In this document: piece after piece, positions 1-5,707 of the stretch
Position numbering within the stretch: position 1 is the first letter of the stretch
Layout of the letters: the number at the start of each line of letters is the position of its first letter
Virus record (IMG/VR): IMGVR_UViG_3300047440_000309
Coordinates: 1 to 42,715 of that record
Origin: a virus
DNA: 42,715 bases
Reading direction: 5' to 3' (one strand)
Translations under genes and position numbers: made by a program
Notes under the pieces: model-generated
Told to the model about the DNA's origin: nothing
The model's input: only the letters and a program-made list of their open reading frames with translations
Database searches by the model: none

Positions 1-97
1 GCCCAAGAGTGGGAATACAGGTGGTCACCCTGCGCCCGGCCGTGCGCGACTAGCGCGACAATCTCACCGCAAAGCTGATCGTATTCGCGTTTAGCAT
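1..97 (-). pseudogene. Left-end variant of the small leftward gene, reading frame broken
   Basis: This is the left-end counterpart of the intact 51-codon gene at 42475-42630. The leader motif and first ATG (at 97) are kept, but the 25-bp core replaces the normal 5' coding part. Translation from the ATG gives a peptide that stops after about 15 codons. The frame encoding the shared C-terminal part (GEIVALVAHGRAQGDH) is open further upstream but has no ATG, GTG or TTG before the next stop. The window edge cuts the copy off before its stop codon. It may be a disabled allele or an assembly chimera. Confidence 0.5.
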
Positions 98-101
98 CGC
101 T

Positions 102-110
102 TGAGCATCC
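102..110 (-). promoter_or_regulatory. GGATGCTCA leader motif, leftward copy
   Basis: Read on the minus strand this is GGATGCTCA followed by AGCG and ATG. It is the leftward-facing copy of the motif that precedes seven plus-strand genes. The same copy appears at 42635-42643, in front of the intact leftward gene. Confidence 0.75.
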
Positions 111-134
111 CTTATTGGCTAGTAACTAAGACCC

Positions 135-163
135 TATCTAATGGCCCATGCTACGCGGGTCAA
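135..163 (-). promoter_or_regulatory. Leftward sigma70-like promoter in the inverted repeat
   Basis: On the minus strand TTGACC (163-158) is followed after 17 bp by TAGATA (140-135). This is a near-consensus pair pointing toward the small leftward gene, whose intact copy is at 42475-42630. The -10 lies in the left arm of the inverted repeat. Confidence 0.6.
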
Positions 164-208
164 TCGCCATCGCAAACTTTCTTCGTAACGCCGTTATCAA
201 CAAACCCG

Positions 209-237
209 TTGCATCCCACATACTAGGCCATTAGAAG
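209..237 (+). promoter_or_regulatory. Rightward sigma70-like promoter in the inverted repeat
   Basis: TTGCAT (209-214) is followed after 17 bp by TAGAAG (232-237), with the -10 in the right arm of the inverted repeat. It points at the early genes from 282. Its -35 lies about 45 bp from that of the leftward promoter, so the two polymerase sites are back to back. Confidence 0.55.
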
Positions 238-269
238 GGTCTTAGTTACTAGATACGAACACAGACAAG

Positions 270-278
270 GGATGCTCA
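270..278 (+). promoter_or_regulatory. GGATGCTCA leader motif before the gene at 282
   Basis: GGATGCTCA with 3 nt to the ATG at 282. The GGA may act as a weak Shine-Dalgarno sequence; the internal ATG is out of frame with the gene. Confidence 0.75.
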
Positions 279-281
279 CTC

Positions 282-557
282 ATGATCCATTACCGCACCT
301 TAAGGGAACGCGCCGAAGCCGCGCGCTGGCGCCGGTTCCACAAGGCCGAAGCGCTCATTCGCGCGGCCGGTTGCTGCGACGCGGGCCACGGCCACAATGC
401 CCAGGTTTCCCGCGATTACGGCAAAGCATGGCCTCGCGTGGACTATGCGAAGCTCGACTCGGGGATGCGCCTAATGCACGGCCAATTCCGCGCCACCGCA
501 TGGCTTTCGGCGCTCTATACGCGCCTTGGCCCGTTCGCCTTCAATTTCGAGGCCTAG
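282..557 (+). CDS. Small early protein, unknown function
   Basis: 91 aa, the first gene of the rightward early run. I do not recognise the family. It is rich in Arg and Ala, carries a Cys-Cys pair near residue 31 followed by His-rich GHGHN, and has no membrane segment or signal peptide, so it is probably cytoplasmic. The ATG at 282 is chosen because GGATGCTCA lies 3 nt upstream, as at six other early genes; the overlapping frame that starts at 272 inside the motif has poor codon use. The downstream gene begins 5 bp after the stop, so the two are probably co-transcribed from the promoter at 209-237. Confidence 0.75.
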   Translation: MIHYRTLRERAEAARWRRFHKAEALIRAAGCCDAGHGHNAQVSRDYGKAWPRVDYAKLDSGMRLMHGQFRATAWLSALYTRLGPFAFNFEA

Positions 558-561
558 GGCT

Positions 562-747
562 GTGACCGCCTATCAGCAAGGCTACGCTATCGGCCTGCGG
601 GCGCGAATTGCTCGCATCCCCAGGTTCGCCGAACCCGGTGACCGGGCGCGCTGGCAATCCGGGTTCCTTGACGCGTCGCAGGCGCGCCGCGCGGCCGAAT
701 TGACCCGCGCGAACCCTTTTCGCTTTTTCTCTCAATCCGACGCCTAA
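562..747 (+). CDS. RMF/CrpP-like small protein
   Basis: 61 aa from the GTG at 562, five bases after the previous stop. The N-terminal half reads YQQGYAIGLRARIARIPRF and then RARWQSGFLDAS. This spacing of GY-x-x-G, R, P and RW-x-x-G-F/W resembles ribosome modulation factor, the small protein that dimerises 100S ribosomes in stationary phase, and the related CrpP fold. RMF is about 55 aa, so the length fits. Function in this phage is inferred: it could alter host ribosomes early in infection. The match is by eye and has not been tested against a profile. An upstream in-frame start at 526 would lie inside the preceding gene and is less likely. Confidence 0.6.
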   Translation: MTAYQQGYAIGLRARIARIPRFAEPGDRARWQSGFLDASQARRAAELTRANPFRFFSQSDA

Positions 748-763
748 CCGCGTTCACCGAACA

Positions 764-772
764 GGATGCTCA
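764..772 (+). promoter_or_regulatory. GGATGCTCA leader motif before the gene at 775
   Basis: GGATGCTCA with 2 nt to the ATG at 775. Here the ATG inside the motif (766) is in frame and could give a three-residue extension. Confidence 0.75.
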
Positions 773-774
773 AA

Positions 775-1164
775 ATGAACCATGCTCAATTGATCGCCCA
801 TATGGGCGAAGTCGCTAAACCCGTAATCGAAGCCTATTGGACCGATTTCACCCATGATGCGCGCCTGATCGCAGACGCGCCGCGCGGGTCAACCTTCCTT
901 TGGGCGCCCTACAAACACGGAACGCGGGTTATCGTCCTAGGGCGCGGCGAGCGGCCGAACATTCGCGCCGCGTCGATTTTCAGCGCTATGCAGGACAACG
1001 CCAAAACGGCTAGCGATACCCCGCTCGCGTGGCATTGCCTGCGGGTGGAAGGCGACGACTCCGCGATGGCGCTATGCACGGCGGATGAAGCCTGCGCCGA
1101 AGCATGGAACGCGACCCGCAAAGCGGAATGCGACCCGCGCCACATTTCCGAACTGAACATGTAA
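775..1164 (+). CDS. Early protein, unknown function
   Basis: 129 aa, soluble, family not recognised. It has aromatic-rich patches (YWTDF near residue 21, TFLWAPYKHGTRV around 40-52) and a Cys-containing C-terminal half. The start at 775 is chosen because it keeps the spacing of the GGATGCTCA leader seen at other genes; the in-frame ATG at 766 is part of that motif. It is followed by a hairpin and a new promoter region, so it probably ends the first early unit. Confidence 0.75.
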   Translation: MNHAQLIAHMGEVAKPVIEAYWTDFTHDARLIADAPRGSTFLWAPYKHGTRVIVLGRGERPNIRAASIFSAMQDNAKTASDTPLAWHCLRVEGDDSAMALCTADEACAEAWNATRKAECDPRHISELNM

Positions 1165-1166
1165 CC

Positions 1167-1271
1167 GCCAAAACGTCGCACCCTCACCGCGCATTTTTTT
1201 CGCGGTGAGGGTTGACGCGCCCCACATAGTCTATAAGTTACCTCTTGCGGCCTAGGTAAGCCGCTTAACCG
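1167..1271 (+). promoter_or_regulatory. Early leader region with U-loop hairpin and candidate promoters
   Basis: A perfect 11-bp stem (1181-1191 with 1201-1211) encloses a 9-nt loop of seven Ts; the T-run lies in the loop, not after the stem, so this is not a standard terminator. Downstream are TTGACG (1212) with TATAAG (1232, short 14-bp spacing), and TTGCGG (1245) followed by CCTAGG, as in the cassettes at 2779 and 4096. The 13-mer GCCAAAACGTCGC (1167-1179) recurs at 41463-41475. Which -35 is used is unclear. Confidence 0.5.
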
Positions 1272-1293
1272 GGCCTCGCGCCCACCCTCTCTA

Positions 1294-1302
1294 GGATGCT
1301 CA
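1294..1302 (+). promoter_or_regulatory. GGATGCTCA leader motif before the DUF932 gene
   Basis: GGATGCTCA with 3 nt to the ATG at 1306. The motif's own ATG is out of frame and would give a competing overlapping reading frame. Confidence 0.75.
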
Positions 1303-1305
1303 AAA

Positions 1306-2220
1306 ATGACCTACGGTTTTCAACAACAGTTCAAGCAAGTCCGCTTCGGTTCTGGTGCTACGATCCTGAACGCCCGCGACAGCGAAGGCCTTTCCCTCGA
1401 CCTGATCGCAGCCCGCGCCCCTTCGGTGTTCGCCACCGAAGCGCACGAATCCCGCTCCGCTCGTTACGAATTCCTCGACACGCGGGCTGTCATGGAAGGC
1501 CTGATTTCCAACGGCTTCCGGGTGTTCGAAGTCCGCCAAGGCGGTTCGCGCATCGAAGGAAAGCGCGAATTTACGAAGCATATGCTTCGCCTTCGCTACA
1601 TGGGCGAGAGCGGCGCGGGCGCATTGGTGCGGGGTAACGACCGAATCTTGCCTGAAGTCGTCATTACGAACGCCCATGACGGGACCGCATCATGGCAAAT
1701 GGGCGCGGGCGTGTTCCGCATCGTCTGCGCTAACGGCCTGATCGCTGGGGATATGTTCGATTATACCCGCATCCGCCATAATCAGGCGGGACCGCAGCAA
1801 GTTATCGAGGGCGCCTATCGCGTTATCGAGCAATTCCCCCGCATGATCGACGGCGCCCACAACATGGGCGAAATCGAGCTTAAGCCGGAAGAGTCGGCCG
1901 TGTTCGCCCGCGCCGCGCTTCAACTCCGGTGGGATAACCCGGAAGCCGCTCCGGTGGCGGCCGAAGCCATCCTGCGCCCGAAGCGCCGCGATGATATGCG
2001 GTCTGACCTGTGGACAACCTTCAACGTCGCTCAAGAGCACATTTTGCGCGGTGGTGACCAGTACCGCCACAGGTCGGAAAACACCGGCCGCGTGTCCTAT
2101 CGTCAGACCGGAGAAATCCGCTCGATTGACGATACGTCGAAACTGAACCGCGCCTTGTGGACCCTGGCCCAAGGCATGGCGGACATTAAGAGCGGCCAAG
2201 GCCTTTCGCTCGCCGCCTAG
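1306..2220 (+). CDS. DUF932 domain protein
   Basis: 304 aa. The body matches the DUF932 family found on phages, plasmids and integrative elements (YfjQ/YafZ-like): an N-terminal region around residues 1-100 with RYEFLDTR, then a central block near 130-165 with the typical FRIVCANGLIAGD signature, where family members have a conserved C-x-NG. The biochemical role of DUF932 is not established; links to plasmid maintenance and anti-defence have been suggested for relatives. Length is usual for the family. The ATG at 1306 follows GGATGCTCA. It is the largest gene of the early region and is set apart by its own leader, so it is probably strongly expressed. Confidence 0.8.
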   Translation: MTYGFQQQFKQVRFGSGATILNARDSEGLSLDLIAARAPSVFATEAHESRSARYEFLDTRAVMEGLISNGFRVFEVRQGGSRIEGKREFTKHMLRLRYMGESGAGALVRGNDRILPEVVITNAHDGTASWQMGAGVFRIVCANGLIAGDMFDYTRIRHNQAGPQQVIEGAYRVIEQFPRMIDGAHNMGEIELKPEESAVFARAALQLRWDNPEAAPVAAEAILRPKRRDDMRSDLWTTFNVAQEHILRGGDQYRHRSENTGRVSYRQTGEIRSIDDTSKLNRALWTLAQGMADIKSGQGLSLAA

Positions 2221-2288
2221 CCCTTCACACGCGGGGGCGGCGCTTCGGCCGTCCCTGCCCTTCCCTGGCCGCGTGTCGGCCCTTCTAT

Positions 2289-2297
2289 GGATGCTCA
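2289..2297 (+). promoter_or_regulatory. GGATGCTCA leader motif before the gene at 2304
   Basis: GGATGCTCA with 6 nt to the ATG at 2304, the longest spacing among the copies. Confidence 0.7.
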
Positions 2298-2303
2298 AAC
2301 CCT

Positions 2304-2777
2304 ATGACCCAATATCCCGACCTGACTCCCGAACAATCGGCCGCGCTTGAGGCCTTCGCAGAGGCGAACACGCGACCCGGTAAAAACTGGCGCGATACCC
2401 TTTGCGAAGGGTGGATGCGCGCGGCCTATCCTGGCCCGCTTCAACAGGTCCGAAACCGCTATGGCGGACTCTGGCTTACGACCGTTTACGCCTATGGCTG
2501 GCGCGCCAGCCTGCCCGAGTGGGCGCGCCCCACATTCGACGCGAGCGGCGCTGTCACGTCGCACCCTCTGCCCGGCAATGTCCGATGGTCGGCCCTCGCA
2601 TTCGACCCGCCCGCGATAGGCGCTCGCGTGGACTGCGGCGCGCGTCTGAAGTGTGGCGCGGTCACCGGCTACTTTGTGCAGGATGGCTGGCTAGGCCTGA
2701 TTGTTCGCCTTGATACGGCGCTCGAAAGCGGCTCGATTTTGGTTCACGTCTTCGGCGCGGAATGCCGCCCGGTCTGA
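2304..2777 (+). CDS. Early protein with LQQVRNRYGGLWL motif, unknown function
   Basis: 157 aa, soluble. Residues 8-60 (TPEQSAALEAFAEANTRPGK, then WRDTLCEGWMRAAYPGPLQQ and a VRN-x-x-G-x-x-WL block) resemble a small protein family common on alphaproteobacterial plasmids and prophages, of unknown function. The C-terminal half (about 105-157) alternates hydrophobic and polar residues like a small beta-barrel. The ATG at 2304 follows the GGATGCTCA leader. Frames on either strand through the same DNA lack this leader and coding character. Confidence 0.7.
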   Translation: MTQYPDLTPEQSAALEAFAEANTRPGKNWRDTLCEGWMRAAYPGPLQQVRNRYGGLWLTTVYAYGWRASLPEWARPTFDASGAVTSHPLPGNVRWSALAFDPPAIGARVDCGARLKCGAVTGYFVQDGWLGLIVRLDTALESGSILVHVFGAECRPV

Positions 2778-2778
2778 C

Positions 2779-2843
2779 CTGACAGAATGTCGCACCTAGA
2801 TCGTAAGTTAACTCTTGCGGTCTAGGTGGTGACCTGCCATAAA
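2779..2843 (+). promoter_or_regulatory. Early promoter cassette B with CCTAGA/TCTAGG hairpin
   Basis: Bases 2779-2796 (CTGACAGAATGTCGCACC) are identical to 4096-4113 and contain the small inverted repeat GACA-gaa-TGTC. A 9-bp hairpin with one G-T pair (2795-2803 with 2818-2826) overlaps the -35 TTGCGG (2815-2820); CATAAA follows after 17 bp (2838-2843). The layout equals that at 4096-4159, suggesting a shared operator-promoter cassette. Confidence 0.55.
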
Positions 2844-3059
2844 GGGGTCAGACCAGACGCGGCTAGAGGGCAAACACCCACCGCGAAAAGCTTTCTAGGG
2901 GCGAGCGGCCTAGGTCGAGCCGGGGCGACTTCCCCGGCGCTCTAACCGGGTAGCGACCTACCCCGCGCGCTCGGGATAGGTCGCCGGGGGGGTATTCGCC
3001 AGTGGCAGAGACCCGGCCCCTAGGACGCGAAGCCGGACTCACCCGGCCAGCGTAACGCA
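2844..3059. other. Non-coding leader region with strong hairpin
   Basis: About 215 bp without a convincing gene. It holds a 13-bp near-perfect stem (2953-2965 with 2972-2984, one mismatch, 6-nt loop), a smaller GCCGGGG/CCCCGGC hairpin just upstream, and several CTAG tetramers including CCTAGG at about 2907. CTAGGACGCG at 3020-3029 recurs at 42161 and 42450. It is probably the untranslated leader of the transcript that starts near 2850. No tRNA features (T-loop, CCA end) were found. Confidence 0.5.
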
Positions 3060-3066
3060 AATTGAA

Positions 3067-3075
3067 GGATGCTCA
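3067..3075 (+). promoter_or_regulatory. GGATGCTCA leader motif before the gene at 3077
   Basis: GGATGCTCA with 1 nt to the ATG at 3077. It decides the start: a TTG at 3062 in the same frame reads through the motif and is rejected. Confidence 0.75.
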
Positions 3076-3076
3076 A

Positions 3077-3598
3077 ATGTCCGCTTGGATTGTTTCAGAT
3101 ACCCACGTTCGCTTGATGGTGACCGGCGCGATTGCGCTCGATATCCACAACCGAATCCCGCTTCCGCCGCGCGCCATGCTAGAGCGCCACCCGCGCGCCT
3201 TCGCCGACCTGCTAAACAGCAACATCGCCAATATGACGGGCGTGCAATGGGCGAAGGCCTTTCCAACCGAATTCGGCCGCGCCTTGATCCTGGCGAATTA
3301 TGACAGCGTGGACGCGCTGCGCCCCCGCGACGCAGGGACAGAGGCCGAAACGCTGGCGACCCTCCTCGACTATCGCCACGCCGAAACGAAGGCCCCCGCG
3401 CCCACCGTAATCGCCGCGTGCGACTGCTACAGCTATCAAGCGTGCGAAGTTTCCGATTGGGATTCGGCGTGGGCGAATAAGGCCTGCGACATGCTCCGCG
3501 AGGCCGCAATTCACGAAGTCACGAAGGGTCAGCCGTGGGGAATTCCTGACGGTTACCGCGCCCCCGGCGCGCCTGCCCTCGCCCTTGTGAAAGGCTAG
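3077..3598 (+). CDS. Early protein, unknown function
   Basis: 173 aa, soluble, family not recognised. Residues 1-30 contain VSDTHVRLMVTGAIALDIHN; a later part has CDCYSY near residue 116 and a C-terminal PWGIPDGYRAPGAP. The DTH triplet recalls metallophosphoesterases, but no further motif of that fold is present, so no function is given. The ATG at 3077 follows the GGATGCTCA leader. It is the first gene of a run with those at 3603 and 3866, which follow with a 4-bp gap and an ATGA overlap. Confidence 0.75.
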   Translation: MSAWIVSDTHVRLMVTGAIALDIHNRIPLPPRAMLERHPRAFADLLNSNIANMTGVQWAKAFPTEFGRALILANYDSVDALRPRDAGTEAETLATLLDYRHAETKAPAPTVIAACDCYSYQACEVSDWDSAWANKACDMLREAAIHEVTKGQPWGIPDGYRAPGAPALALVKG

Positions 3599-3602
3599 GA
3601 CT

Positions 3603-3869
3603 ATGAACAATCAACGCCGCAAGGTGCTGGCGAAAATCAGCATCCGCTTGCAAGAGCTTCAAGGGGTTATCGACTCCCTGGCTGAAGACCTCGAATATGA
3701 GCGGGACGCCGAACAGGAAGCGTTCGATAACCTGCCCGAGTCCCTGCAAAACGGGGACAGGGGTATGGCGATGCAGTCCGCAATCGAGGCCTTGGACAAC
3801 GCCTGTAGCGCCCTATCCGAATTCGACCCCAGCGCCCTAAGCGGCGAAATCGACGGGGCGTGCGAATGA
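3603..3869 (+). CDS. Small conserved phage protein with coiled coil and FDNLPESLQ motif
   Basis: 88 aa. The first 45 residues form a predicted amphipathic or coiled-coil helix (RRKVLAKISIRLQELQ onward), followed by QEAFDNLPESLQNGDRG and a second helix with AIEALDNACSAL. This arrangement (EEQEA-[FY]-NLPES-x-Q, then a helix) is widespread in small phage and prophage proteins of Gram-negative and Gram-positive hosts, whose role is not known. It starts 4 bp after the preceding stop and overlaps the next gene by ATGA. Confidence 0.8.
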   Translation: MNNQRRKVLAKISIRLQELQGVIDSLAEDLEYERDAEQEAFDNLPESLQNGDRGMAMQSAIEALDNACSALSEFDPSALSGEIDGACE

Positions 3870-4099
3870 AAATCGAATGCACCCCCGCCGAAGCCGGGAG
3901 CCTCCGCGCGGCCTGCCGCTCATTCGAAGAAAAGCTAATCGAGGCGATAGCGAGCCGTCAGGCGCAGCTAGACCCCGAATGGAAGGCGGCGCTTAAGGCC
4001 GATCAAGCGAACCTGCAAAAGGCGATTCGGCTGCTGTCCTGTATCGCCGCGTGCATGGGCGAGGCGAAGCCGGGCGATAAGGTGACCGCCGAAAACTGA
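3866..4099 (+). CDS. Small helical protein, unknown function
   Basis: 77 aa from the ATG at 3866, which overlaps the preceding stop as ATGA, implying translational coupling. It is almost wholly helical and charged, with Cys at about positions 5, 17, 59 and 63. A GTG two codons upstream is possible but loses the overlap pattern. No family is recognised. Its stop codon lies inside the 18-bp repeat that begins the next promoter cassette. Confidence 0.75.
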   Translation: MKIECTPAEAGSLRAACRSFEEKLIEAIASRQAQLDPEWKAALKADQANLQKAIRLLSCIAACMGEAKPGDKVTAEN

Positions 4100-4159
4100 C
4101 AGAATGTCGCACCCTAGGCCAAAAGTAACCGTTGACCTTTTGGCCTAGGTCTTTATAAC
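4096..4159 (+). promoter_or_regulatory. Early promoter cassette C with 13-bp CCTAGG hairpin
   Basis: The 18-mer shared with 2779-2796 is followed by a perfect 13-bp stem (4113-4125 with 4137-4149, 11-nt loop), each arm containing CCTAGG or its complement. TTGACC (4132-4137) and TATAAC (4154-4159) with 16-bp spacing form the best sigma70-like promoter of the early region. The hairpin covers the -35 and the spacer, so as duplex DNA it reads as a palindromic operator across the promoter. Confidence 0.7.
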
Positions 4160-4190
4160 AGTCTTACGCGCTGCGGCGCACCACTTAGAC

Positions 4191-4199
4191 GGATGCTCA
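4191..4199 (+). promoter_or_regulatory. GGATGCTCA leader motif before the gene at 4202
   Basis: GGATGCTCA with 2 nt to the ATG at 4202, about 35 bp downstream of the TATAAC promoter element. Confidence 0.75.
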
Positions 4200-4201
4200 A
4201 C

Positions 4202-4366
4202 ATGACCCATTGGACCTCGGAACGCGTGTCAGCGGGAACCCCCGCTTACAACGCAGCGAAGGCGGACGCGGCGACAATCGCCCGTCAGAACCCCGGAACC
4301 CGCGCCGAATGGCGGGATGAATATAACGATTACAGCGTGCGCGGCGTGTGGGCGGTGGTGTCGTGA
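4202..4366 (+). CDS. Small protein, unknown function
   Basis: 54 aa beginning MTHWTSERVSAGTPAYNAAK and ending RGVWAVVS. Support comes from position: the ATG lies 2 nt after a GGATGCTCA leader, itself downstream of a good promoter, and the stop overlaps the GTG start of the next gene (GTGA). The protein is soluble and rich in Ala, Arg and Trp, with no recognised family. It is the first gene of a coupled run that reaches the recombinase at 5033. Confidence 0.75.
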   Translation: MTHWTSERVSAGTPAYNAAKADAATIARQNPGTRAEWRDEYNDYSVRGVWAVVS

Positions 4367-4665
4367 CTATTCAAGAGCGCATCGCCGCCTTCCCGGCCGC
4401 AATCGCGGTTGACCTTCGCCCGCTCTGTGCAGAGGCCCCTTACGGCGTCGTGAAGCCGGGCGAGCGCGGTTACACCCCGATATGGTCGCCGCTGTCGCTG
4501 GCCGAACTGAGCAAGATTACGGCCGATGTTCACCACACCCGCGAACCGACCGAACAGGAACGCGGCGCGGCTTTGTTCGGCTCGATGTTCGGATGGGAAG
4601 CGCCCGGCGCAGACCCGGCGCTGTACGACCTTGAAGGCCGCTTCAAGCGGAAGGGGGGGCGGTGA
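4363..4665 (+). CDS. Early protein, unknown function
   Basis: 100 aa from the GTG at 4363, which overlaps the previous stop as GTGA; a GTG five codons earlier keeps the frame but lacks the coupling. The protein is soluble, with GYTPIWSPLSLAELSKI in the middle and a basic tail (RFKRKGGR). No domain is recognised. It is part of the tightly packed early run transcribed from 4132-4159. Confidence 0.7.
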   Translation: MTIQERIAAFPAAIAVDLRPLCAEAPYGVVKPGERGYTPIWSPLSLAELSKITADVHHTREPTEQERGAALFGSMFGWEAPGADPALYDLEGRFKRKGGR

Positions 4666-4698
4666 CTCTGTTTAACGGCCGAACTGGTTTGGAGCGGC

Positions 4699-4818
4699 AT
4701 GGCGCGCCACGCGCCCGGCGCTATCGAGGCCGCGAAGAAGACGCTTCGCCCGAGTGACCGCCCTTACCTATTCGCCCGCGCCGACGATAACGACAACTAT
4801 AAGCAAGGCGCGGGCTAG
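4699..4818 (+). CDS. Very small protein, unknown function
   Basis: 39 aa beginning MARHAPGAIEAAKKTLRPSD and ending NYKQGAG. The ATG is preceded by GGAG with 4-nt spacing, and the stop overlaps the next start (TAGTG). The competing GTG frame at 4662 overlaps the previous gene as GTGA but gives 31 aa of Arg-rich sequence and has no ribosome site. The region is coding on balance; the exact frame is less sure. Confidence 0.5.
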   Translation: MARHAPGAIEAAKKTLRPSDRPYLFARADDNDNYKQGAG

Positions 4819-5036
4819 TGGGTCCAATCTGCCGCCAGATGCTAACCCGCCTCGCCGATGATCCTACGGGCGAAGGCGGGTTTAGGGTCGGCGAAATCAG
4901 CGGCGCGGCTGTCCGTCATGGGTGGGTCTGCGCCGTGTGGGAGACCCGAAAGATTCGCTTCTACAAGATCACCGAAACCGGCCGCGCGGCGATTGTCGCA
5001 TGGCGCGCCAAGCAACCGAAGGAACCCCGAACGTGA
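4818..5036 (+). CDS. Small winged-helix-like protein
   Basis: 72 aa starting at a GTG that shares a base with the previous stop. The N-terminal half (CRQMLTRLADDPTGEGGFRV) resembles the first helices of a winged helix and the C-terminal KIRFYKITETGRAAIVAWRA resembles the wing and last helix of small MarR/PadR-like phage proteins. DNA binding is inferred from this pattern only. Its stop overlaps the recombinase start (GTGA), so it may be co-expressed with it and regulate it. Confidence 0.65.
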   Translation: MGPICRQMLTRLADDPTGEGGFRVGEISGAAVRHGWVCAVWETRKIRFYKITETGRAAIVAWRAKQPKEPRT

Positions 5037-5686
5037 GCCGTCGAACCCCCGCACCCGCCACGCCTGCCGCGCCTATTCGCAGCGGCCCCGCGCGCTTTGC
5101 TTACTACCGTGTGTCGTCGTCCGATCAGACGATAGACGCGCAGCGGCAAGAGCTAGGCGGCGGACCCTACGACCGCGAATTCACCGATGAAGACACTAGC
5201 GGGACGATCCCGATGGCGCAGCGGCCGGGCTTCGCCGCCCTCTTGGCTGCGGCGCGCGAGGGTGACACCCTTTATGTCGCGGCGGTTGACCGGCTGGGGC
5301 GGGACGCTATCGACGTTCAATCAACCGTCCGCCGCCTGATCGATGCGGGCGTTGTGGTGGACGTGAAAGGCCTTGGACCTATCGGCCGGGGCGTGGGCGA
5401 AATTATTATTGCCGTGCTGGCGCAGGTCGCCGACCTCGAACGCCGCCGCATCCTGGCGAGAGCGAACGCAGGCCGCGACGCAGCCCGCGCGAGCCTCGCC
5501 GCGACCGGCCGCACACATCGGGGCGCGGAAAGCCTCGGGCGACCTCGCGAGGTTGACCCCGAAATGGTCGCCGCGTGGCGGCTTCAGAACAACGCCAGCA
5601 TATCGGCGACCGCGCGCCACTTCGGAACGTCTGACACTACCGTCAAGCGGTGCTGCGCCGCGTTCCGGCCGAAGGTGGCGGCTTAA
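5033..5686 (+). CDS. Serine recombinase of the resolvase/invertase family
   Basis: 217 aa from the GTG at 5033 that overlaps the previous stop; longer upstream starts run through the preceding gene. It has an unusual Pro/Ala-rich N-terminal extension of about 20 residues, then FAYYRVSSSDQTIDAQRQEL with the catalytic Ser at about residue 28 and Arg 26, followed by VDRLGRD (Arg 87, Arg 90) and a long helix. A C-terminal helix-turn-helix lies near 176-208 (VDPEMVAAWRLQNNASISAT onward). Family members form a phosphoserine link to DNA and resolve or invert sites. Here it could resolve multimers or switch DNA; no invertible segment was seen. It is distinct from the tyrosine integrase at 19897. Confidence 0.9.
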   Translation: MSRRTPAPATPAAPIRSGPARFAYYRVSSSDQTIDAQRQELGGGPYDREFTDEDTSGTIPMAQRPGFAALLAAAREGDTLYVAAVDRLGRDAIDVQSTVRRLIDAGVVVDVKGLGPIGRGVGEIIIAVLAQVADLERRRILARANAGRDAARASLAATGRTHRGAESLGRPREVDPEMVAAWRLQNNASISATARHFGTSDTTVKRCCAAFRPKVAA

Positions 5687-5707
5687 CTGTCAACTCATTT
5701 TGCGTTA

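Larger units (their letters stand above)
1..182. repeat. Left copy of terminal direct repeat
   Basis: Bases 1-68 are identical to 42500-42567 and bases 94-182 are identical to 42627-42715. Between these blocks the left copy has 25 bp (69-93) where the right copy has 59 unrelated bp. The two ends therefore belong to one locus of a circular, permuted or terminally redundant molecule, but carry two alleles. A plain assembly overlap would be identical throughout, so either population variation or a chimeric end is needed to explain the core. Confidence 0.9.
119..252. repeat. Large inverted repeat holding two divergent promoters
   Basis: The arms 119-146 (28 bp) and 226-252 (27 bp) are reverse complements except for one inserted base pair. 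The 79-bp spacer is not symmetric. Each arm holds the -10 region of an outward-facing promoter and is followed by its own GGATGCTCA leader and start codon, so the two sides are near mirror images. This looks like a duplicated promoter cassette; a shared regulator or a replication or recombination role is possible. Confidence 0.85.

Noticed and set aside
119-252. Terminal inverted repeats of an insertion sequence or an invertible switch
   Set aside because: No transposase lies between the arms, the interval is only 79 bp, and the arms contain outward promoters, which explains their symmetry.
1690-2298. A 202-codon minus-strand frame inside the DUF932 gene
   Set aside because: It is the shadow of a GC-rich gene, with Arg/Ala/Gly-rich product, no ribosome site and no motif.
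2844-3059. A tRNA or structured RNA gene in the hairpin-rich gap
   Set aside because: No cloverleaf, T-loop or CCA end could be drawn; only two separate hairpins are present, so it is left as leader DNA.
3077-3130. Metallophosphoesterase assignment from VSDTHVR in the gene at 3077
   Set aside because: Only the D-x-H triplet is present; the GNHD/GH-x-H motifs and the expected length are absent.
4662-4757. A 31-codon frame starting GTGA after the gene at 4363
   Set aside because: The alternative frame at 4699 has GGAG before its ATG and joins the next gene; the GTG frame gives Arg-rich sequence without a ribosome site.
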